NCBI GenBank assembly: GCA_937960785.1 | Contig: CALGOZ010000164.1 | Coordinates: forward strand, 1 to 20,646 | Direction: 5' to 3' | Length of the DNA stretch: 20,646 bases | Origin: an uncultured Pseudogracilibacillus sp. | GTDB taxonomy: Bacteria; Bacillota; Bacilli; Bacillales; Amphibacillaceae | Shown here: piece by piece, positions 16,687-20,646 of the stretch | Layout: each line of letters opens with the position of its first letter | Numbering within the stretch: the stretch's first letter is position 1 | Position numbers and translations under genes: made by a program | The notes under the pieces: generated by a model | Database searches by the model: none | Told to the model about the DNA's origin: nothing | What the model saw: only the letters and a program-made list of their open reading frames with translations

Positions 16687-17799
16687 TTAGTCACTTTTTA
16701 GTATCGATTCGAACATTCGTTCATAGTGTGTTACAATTTTAGTTGCGCTAAACTGATTGGCACGCTTTTTTCCCTTTGTGATTATCTCTTCTCTTTCCGC
16801 TTCAGTTAAAGTTAAGGCTTTGCTTATTTTTTTTGCTAAGGCTACATCGTCGCCGACCTCGACTAACATTCCATACTTTTCTTCACCTAAAATCTCTTCA
16901 GCACCAGGATTGCATCGGGTCGAAACAATCGGTACTCCGACTGCTAAAGCTTCGACGAGTACATGGCCAAAACCTTCCGAAAGAGATGTAAGCGCAAAGA
17001 CATCCGCCCGCTTCATATATGCGTAGGGATTTTGCTGAAAACCAAAAAAAGACACATATTCATCTATTTGTAATTGTGTTGCTAATTGGCGCAACGATTG
17101 CTCTAACTCCCCTTCTCCTAATAATATGAGATGGGCTTGATGCGTTTTATTTAATCGAGCAAAAGCCCGGAGTAATGTCGCATGGTCTTTCTCAGCGACG
17201 AGCCGTCCAGCGCTGACAATTATTTTTTTGTCCTGTTTGAAAGGCTCTTTTCTTTCGATTTCTCGTTCGCTTTCCTTTTCAATATGGGAAAGGTCTACCG
17301 GATTATAAATGACCTTAATTTTACTTTCTTTTACGTGATATCGTTTAATTAGGTTTGCTTTTACCCCTTCAGATAAGGCAACTACTCGATCGGCAAATCG
17401 ATATAAAAGGCCGTAACCTTTTAATAGAAGGTTTTCTTTTAAAGTGCCTCCTAAGTAGGCTGCCTCTCTTACGACTAGTTTCGTTTTCGTTCGGGATAAT
17501 AATTTTGCTAAAATCGCAATCGTATTATAGTTAGGCACCGTACTAAAGAGAAGGTCAGGCTTTTCTTTACGAAGCAGTTGCGCTAAAGGAATGATTGCCT
17601 GTCTGAGTCGCTTCACGGGTAATTTAATAAACTTTACGTCGTCTTGTACATATCGTTCGTACGTATACGTAAAATCTAACGTTACTAATATAGGTTCGAA
17701 CTTGTCTCGATCTAGATGGTTAATAATATTAAGTAGCGTCCGTGCAGCGCCACCTCCACCCATTCGGTATATGAAAAACATAATCTTTTTTCGTTCCAC
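16687..17799 (-). CDS. GT4-family glycosyltransferase, first gene of the minus-strand operon
   Basis: The 370-residue GT-B protein has a glycine-rich start (FFIYRMGGGGAARTLLN), VVREAAYLGG in the N-half, VSAGRLVAEKDHATLLRAF, and the GT4 EX7E motif in SEGFGHVLVEALAVGVPIV followed by NPGAEEIL. This layout resembles GalNAc or hexose transferases of surface glycan operons, such as the PglA/PglJ-like group. The start is GTG (17797-17799) with GAAGG eight to nine bases upstream. An extended -10 promoter about 60 bases upstream makes it the likely first gene of a very long operon. It may act early in glycan assembly, but specificity is not visible. Confidence 0.87.
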   Translation of the reverse strand: MERKKIMFFIYRMGGGGAARTLLNIINHLDRDKFEPILVTLDFTYTYERYVQDDVKFIKLPVKRLRQAIIPLAQLLRKEKPDLLFSTVPNYNTIAILAKLLSRTKTKLVVREAAYLGGTLKENLLLKGYGLLYRFADRVVALSEGVKANLIKRYHVKESKIKVIYNPVDLSHIEKESEREIERKEPFKQDKKIIVSAGRLVAEKDHATLLRAFARLNKTHQAHLILLGEGELEQSLRQLATQLQIDEYVSFFGFQQNPYAYMKRADVFALTSLSEGFGHVLVEALAVGVPIVSTRCNPGAEEILGEEKYGMLVEVGDDVALAKKISKALTLTEAEREEIITKGKKRANQFSATKIVTHYERMFESILKSD

Positions 17800-17859
17800 G
17801 CGTCTAACCTTCTCTCTTTATGTTTCGTTATTGCTTCGTCTACATTTTATCCCTATCAA

Positions 17860-17888
17860 ATTATATCATAGCAATAGTAATATTGAAA
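17860..17888 (-). promoter_or_regulatory. Candidate extended -10 promoter of the polymer operon
   Basis: On the minus strand TGATATAAT (17860-17868) is an extended -10 element. A weak -35 TTTCAA (17883-17888) lies 17 bases upstream. Transcription would start about 53 bases before the GTG of the first glycosyltransferase gene. A second TATAAT farther upstream (17912-17917) lacks a recognisable -35. Confidence 0.5.
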
Positions 17889-18048
17889 TGAACTGAATAA
17901 TCCAACCTACTATTATACTTTATCCTTGCTATAAAAACGAGCAGGTTTATTTTATAAATCGATAATAAACACAGTTGCATTGGTAGAGTAAAAGGGTTGT
18001 TTAAAGGTAGGTAAGATTTTTTATAGCTTTTTATCCTCATTTATTTTA

Positions 18049-18057
18049 TGGTATAAT
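18049..18057 (+). promoter_or_regulatory. Candidate extended -10 promoter of the dehydrogenase gene
   Basis: TGGTATAAT (18049-18057) is a textbook extended -10 element; the -35 region at 17 bases (TTTTAT) is weak. It would give a leader of about 90 bases before the ATG at 18155. Confidence 0.5.
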
Positions 18058-18069
18058 CTTTTCATGTCT

Positions 18070-18101
18070 TTGAGATATGTAGTAAGATATGTATATATAA
18101 T
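18070..18101 (+). promoter_or_regulatory. Second candidate promoter of the dehydrogenase gene
   Basis: TTGAGA (18070-18075) is followed by overlapping -10 candidates: TATATA at 18094-18099 with 18-base spacing, or TATAAT at 18096-18101 with 20. It overlaps the AGATATGTA direct repeat, so a regulator could act here. It is less certain than the extended -10 upstream. Confidence 0.35.
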
Positions 18102-18154
18102 AGAAGAACGTTAACGATATTTATTAACTGATTTAGAAAGCAGGTTGCGAAAAG

Positions 18155-19468
18155 ATGAGTTTATTTGAGAAATTAGTAAATCATGAAGAGAAAATAGCTG
18201 TCGTTGGCCTTGGTTACGTCGGTCTACCTTTAGCTGTCGAATTAGCTAAAACGTATGATGTCATCGGTTTTGATATTAATCGCGAAAAATTAGACACTTA
18301 TCGTAGTGGGGTTGATGTGACAAATGAAGTCGGGGACGAAGCAATCCAGGCAACTACGATGACTTTCACCGATGATCCAAACATGTTACAAGAGGCGAAG
18401 TTTATTATCGTCTCAGTACCGACACCAATTAATACAGATAAAACTCCAAATCTAACACCGATTATTAAAGCGAGTGAGACGATTGGAGAAAATTTAACAA
18501 AAGGCTCCATCGTCGTATATGAATCGACGGTATATCCAGGCACAACGGAAGAAATATGTTTGCCTATTTTAGAAGAAAAGTCGGGACTTAAACTTGGCGA
18601 AGACTTTAAATTAGGCTATTCACCGGAGCGAATTAATCCAGGTGATAAAGTAAACACATTAACAAAAATCGTAAAAGTCGTCTCAGGTTCTGACGAAGAG
18701 GCCTTACGCGAAATTTCAAACTTATATGGTTCAATTATCGAAGCTGGTATACATGAAGCTGAATCAATCAAGGTCGCAGAGGCGGCAAAAGTAATCGAGA
18801 ATTCACAACGTGATATTAATATTGCCTTTATGAATGAGTTATCGATGGTTTTTAATAAAATGAATATTAATACAAAAGCAGTCCTTGAAGCCGCAAATAC
18901 GAAGTGGAACTTTTTAAAATTTACTCCAGGTCTCGTAGGTGGTCATTGTATCGGGGTGGACCCGTACTACTTTACGTATAAAGCCGAACAACTCGGTTAT
19001 CATTCGCAAATTATTTTGGCCGGTCGAAAGATCAACGATAACATGGGTAAGCACGTCGCGAATAATATTATTAAGACGATGATTCAGGCGAAAATTAATA
19101 TAAATGAAGCCCGTGTAGGAATTCTTGGCCTCACTTTTAAAGAGAATGTAGCTGATGTAAGAAATACGCGGGTTATTGATATCGTCGAAGAGCTAGCAGA
19201 TTACGGCGTCGATATGATAGTACATGATCCTTATGCAGATCCTGAAGAAGTGCAAGAAGAATTCGACATTGTATTAGCAGACGAAGCTGAATTGAAAGAC
19301 TTAGATTGTGTAGTACTTGCTGTACCTCATCATGCCTATATGATGAAGTATACATTAAGTTCTTTAAAAGAGCTTTATCGTTCAGAAACCCGTGTATTAA
19401 TCGATATTAAAAGCGTGTTCGACCAACGCGAAAGCGAAGAAAAAGGCTTCCATTATTGGAGTTTATAG
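18155..19468 (+). CDS. UDP-N-acetylhexosamine 6-dehydrogenase (WbpO/TviB type)
   Basis: The 437-residue enzyme has an N-terminal NAD-binding fold with GLGYVGLP (18-25), VPTP (88-91), ESTVYPGTTE (123-132), YSPERINPGD (155-164), the central helix AEAAKVIENSQRD (208-220) and the catalytic Cys265 in GGHCIGVDPYY. GGHCIGVDP and SPERINPGD are typical of UDP-GalNAc and UDP-GlcNAc dehydrogenases (WbpO, TviB, WbpA). UDP-glucose dehydrogenases such as TuaD carry GGSCFPKD instead. It would oxidise the C6 alcohol of a UDP-N-acetylhexosamine to a carboxylate using two NAD+, giving an acidic sugar donor in the cytoplasm. It is transcribed away from the polymer operon, from a shared intergenic region, and ends in a strong terminator, so it is monocistronic. 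The ribosome site (AGGTT at 18142-18146) is modest. GalNAc versus GlcNAc preference cannot be settled from sequence alone. Confidence 0.87.
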   Translation: MSLFEKLVNHEEKIAVVGLGYVGLPLAVELAKTYDVIGFDINREKLDTYRSGVDVTNEVGDEAIQATTMTFTDDPNMLQEAKFIIVSVPTPINTDKTPNLTPIIKASETIGENLTKGSIVVYESTVYPGTTEEICLPILEEKSGLKLGEDFKLGYSPERINPGDKVNTLTKIVKVVSGSDEEALREISNLYGSIIEAGIHEAESIKVAEAAKVIENSQRDINIAFMNELSMVFNKMNINTKAVLEAANTKWNFLKFTPGLVGGHCIGVDPYYFTYKAEQLGYHSQIILAGRKINDNMGKHVANNIIKTMIQAKININEARVGILGLTFKENVADVRNTRVIDIVEELADYGVDMIVHDPYADPEEVQEEFDIVLADEAELKDLDCVVLAVPHHAYMMKYTLSSLKELYRSETRVLIDIKSVFDQRESEEKGFHYWSL

Positions 19469-19484
19469 ATTTAAAGAGATGATG

Positions 19485-19523
19485 ACGATGTCTAGTTAAA
19501 AACTGGGCATCGTTTTTTCTTTT
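19485..19523 (+). terminator. Rho-independent terminator after the dehydrogenase gene
   Basis: A 13-base-pair stem (19485-19497 with 19501-19513, two G-U pairs) closes a three-base AAA loop and is followed by a T-rich tract (TTTTTTCTTTT). It lies 16 bases after the stop codon and isolates the dehydrogenase from the cytochrome gene. Confidence 0.9.
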
Positions 19524-19905
19524 GGAAACTTTACTTCCATAGTTTTACTAACTTTTTTATTGAAAATTTCATCACCATTTTATCAATTGAATCGTTTGGG
19601 AAAAGTGTAACTATTTTACTCTAGATTAGGCATGGATTTTAAAAGTGAATTTATAGCTTATCAAGTATAAATGCTTTCTTAATTCCACCTTTCGATTTTC
19701 TCGATTTTCCTGATGATAATTATGACATCTTTATGTATTTTCACTATTTGCACAAAAGTCTGTCATACTTCCTTCAAACATATTAGAAAACTTCGTGAAC
19801 ACGGTAGTAATGTATTAGCATTCAACTAGTTCCTTTCTTATAATAATATATGTAAAGTAATAATCATACTAAATAATTTTTAACTATAAATAGGCAGGTG
19901 GCTAA
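19524..19905. other. Intergenic region before the cytochrome gene
   Basis: This AT-rich stretch of about 380 bases has no supported gene. It holds the candidate promoter at 19815-19844 and a 9-base direct repeat TCGATTTTC at 19692-19700 and 19701-19709. Nothing else recognisable is seen. Confidence 0.6.
19815..19844 (+). promoter_or_regulatory. Candidate sigma-A promoter of the cytochrome gene
   Basis: TTAGCA (19815-19820) is followed after 18 bases by a perfect TATAAT (19839-19844). The predicted leader is about 55 bases. Confidence 0.55.
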
Positions 19906-20292
19906 ATGATGAAACGTCAATTGATGATGGTACTATTCATGTTGATGATCAGTGTGGTGCTTGTAGCTTGTGGTGGAGATGCGAATGATGCGGTAGGAGA
20001 AGATGTAAGTGAAGATGCCGTTGAAGAAGCGGTAGAAGATGAAGCAACTGATGAAGCATCAGACGAAGGAGAAGCGACGGACGTAGCTGCAGCGGAGGAA
20101 ATTTATCAAAAGGCATGTGCTACATGTCACGGTAAAGAATTATCCGGTGCTTCGGGTCCAGATTTACGTGCGCTCGACTTAGATCAAGATGAAGTGGCTG
20201 ATATTGCAGTGAATGGTCACGGCACAATGCCTGCGGGTCTCGTTGAAGAAGACGAAGCACAAGTGGTTGCTGAGTGGATTTTAAGTCAGTAA
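19906..20292 (+). CDS. cccB: Membrane-anchored cytochrome c551-like lipoprotein
   Basis: The 128-residue precursor has a lipoprotein signal peptide (MKRQ, hydrophobic core, lipobox LVAC with Cys22). It is followed by a linker of 43 residues with 19 Asp/Glu and no Lys/Arg, then a small class I cytochrome c domain. The heme site is CATCH (71-75); Met108 in GTMPAG is the probable distal ligand. Length and layout match CccB, the lipid-anchored cytochrome c551 of Bacillus that carries electrons outside the membrane to cytochrome oxidases. Long acidic linkers are typical of secreted proteins of alkaliphiles. Translation may start at the ATG at 19906 or the adjacent ATG at 19909, which is better spaced from AGGTGG (19896-19901). 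It has its own promoter and terminator and no visible link to the polymer genes. Confidence 0.88.
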   Translation: MMKRQLMMVLFMLMISVVLVACGGDANDAVGEDVSEDAVEEAVEDEATDEASDEGEATDVAAAEEIYQKACATCHGKELSGASGPDLRALDLDQDEVADIAVNGHGTMPAGLVEEDEAQVVAEWILSQ

Positions 20293-20340
20293 GCTTCTGT
20301 GAAATAATGTGGCTAATATCTAATTTAAAATAAAAAAGAT

Positions 20341-20380
20341 GGACTGAATCTCTTTAGACTTGAGAAATTCAGTCCTTTTT
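20341..20380 (+). terminator. Rho-independent terminator after the cytochrome gene
   Basis: GGACTGAAT (20341-20349) pairs perfectly with ATTCAGTCC (20367-20375), extended by CTC/GAG beyond a two-base bulge, and is followed by TTTTT. An A-rich stretch just upstream could let it also work in the opposite direction. Confidence 0.88.
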
Positions 20381-20404
20381 AGTTGAAAAAATTTGTTACG
20401 GGTG

Positions 20405-20451
20405 CTGAAGTTTTTTTAGCGCACATGAAGTCAAGAAACGCTAACTTTCAG
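20405..20451. other. Imperfect inverted repeat between terminator and tandem repeat
   Basis: CTGAAGT and TTAGCG (20405-20421) can pair, with a short bulge, with CGCTAACTTTCAG (20439-20451). This gives a stem of about 13 pairs around a 17-base loop. The loop opens with GCACA, like the repeat units to the right, so it may be a decayed unit. Function is unknown; no gene is seen between 20381 and 20480. Confidence 0.4.
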
Positions 20452-20480
20452 GGATGGGTTAAGCTACGAGGCAAGCTCCT

Positions 20481-20646
20481 GCACACACGAAAACAGCCTC
20501 CCTGACGATTTCAGGTGTGCAGGGCGATTCAGCACACACGAAAATACACTTTTCACCTAACTCAGGTGCGCAGCAAGACCCTGCGCACACGAAAATTCAC
20601 TTTTCGCCAAATTCAGGTGCGCAACAAGACCCTGCGCACACGAAAA
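20481..20646. repeat. Tandem 51-base repeat, three full units plus a partial one
   Basis: Units span 20481-20531, 20532-20582 and 20583-20633, and a fourth begins at 20634 and is cut by the right edge. Each opens with GCRCACACGAAAA and contains TCAGGTGYGCA. Units 2 and 3 differ at only a few positions; unit 1 has diverged in its middle. Each unit holds an outer inverted repeat (for example TGCGCAC 20582-20588 with GTGCGCA 20617-20623), and units 2 and 3 have an inner GAAAA/TTTTC hairpin. There are no variable spacers, so this is not CRISPR. It is richer in GC than its surroundings and probably a non-coding intergenic repeat family. Confidence 0.9.

Larger units (their letters stand above)
17800..18154. 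other. Divergent intergenic control region
   Basis: This 355-base AT-rich gap separates the minus-strand polymer operon from the plus-strand dehydrogenase gene. It holds extended -10 promoters on both strands, listed separately. It also contains a second minus-strand TATAAT at 17912-17917 and a 7-base inverted repeat (GTTTATT 17945-17951, AATAAAC 17964-17970). A 9-base direct repeat AGATATGTA occurs at 18073-18081 and 18085-18093, and a palindrome CGTTAACG at 18109-18116. No terminator and no credible small gene is seen. The arrangement would allow joint control of sugar donor supply and polymer synthesis. Confidence 0.6.

Noticed and set aside
20463..20646. Open frame through the 51-base repeats that would encode 17-residue repeats
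   Set aside because: 51 is a multiple of three, so repeats stay in frame by arithmetic. There is no ATG or ribosome site; the frame opens just after a TAA at 20460-20462, and other frames and the reverse strand are also partly open. A non-coding repeat explains it better.
20481..20646. CRISPR array
   Set aside because: Units are directly adjacent, similar along their whole length, with no unique spacers and no cas genes nearby.

Overview
The window reads as chromosomal DNA of a low-GC, Gram-positive member of the Bacillaceae, probably an alkaliphile. Evidence: strong AGGAGG-type ribosome binding sites, some GTG and TTG starts, a TuaG-like glycosyltransferase, TagGH-like ABC export genes, and a cytochrome c551-like lipoprotein with a very acidic linker. 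Twelve complete genes and one cut by the left edge run on the minus strand, from about 17.8 kb down to base 1, with gaps of only 4 to 86 bases. This looks like one long cell-surface polymer operon, and it continues beyond the left edge.

In transcription order (right to left) the operon holds two GT4 glycosyltransferases, a TuaG-like GT2 enzyme, a TagG/Wzm-like ABC permease, and an unusual ATPase with two complete nucleotide-binding domains in one chain. Two large paralogous GT2 proteins with N-terminal helical-repeat regions follow. Then come five ATP-grasp ligases: one TupA-like and four cyanophycin-synthetase-like paralogues, the last cut by the window edge. A CapA-like metallophosphoesterase sits between the third and fourth paralogues. 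At least three of these paralogues carry a C-terminal acylphosphatase-type domain, and only one keeps the catalytic Arg and Asn.

The divergent gene on the plus strand encodes a nucleotide-sugar dehydrogenase of the UDP-HexNAc (WbpO/TviB) type. It would supply an N-acetylhexosaminuronic acid donor. Together the genes suggest an ABC-exported acidic glycan carrying peptide or amino-acid amides. This resembles the teichuronopeptide (uronic acid plus glutamate polymer) known from alkaliphilic Bacillus halodurans, but the gene set differs: the dehydrogenase is not TuaD-like and no pgsB/pgsC genes are visible. The chemistry is inference.

To the right, after a clear terminator, lies a separate unit: a small lipoprotein cytochrome c (CccB-like) with its own promoter and terminator. 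The window ends in a tandem 51-base repeat whose units can fold into hairpins with a compensatory base-pair change; the array runs off the right edge.
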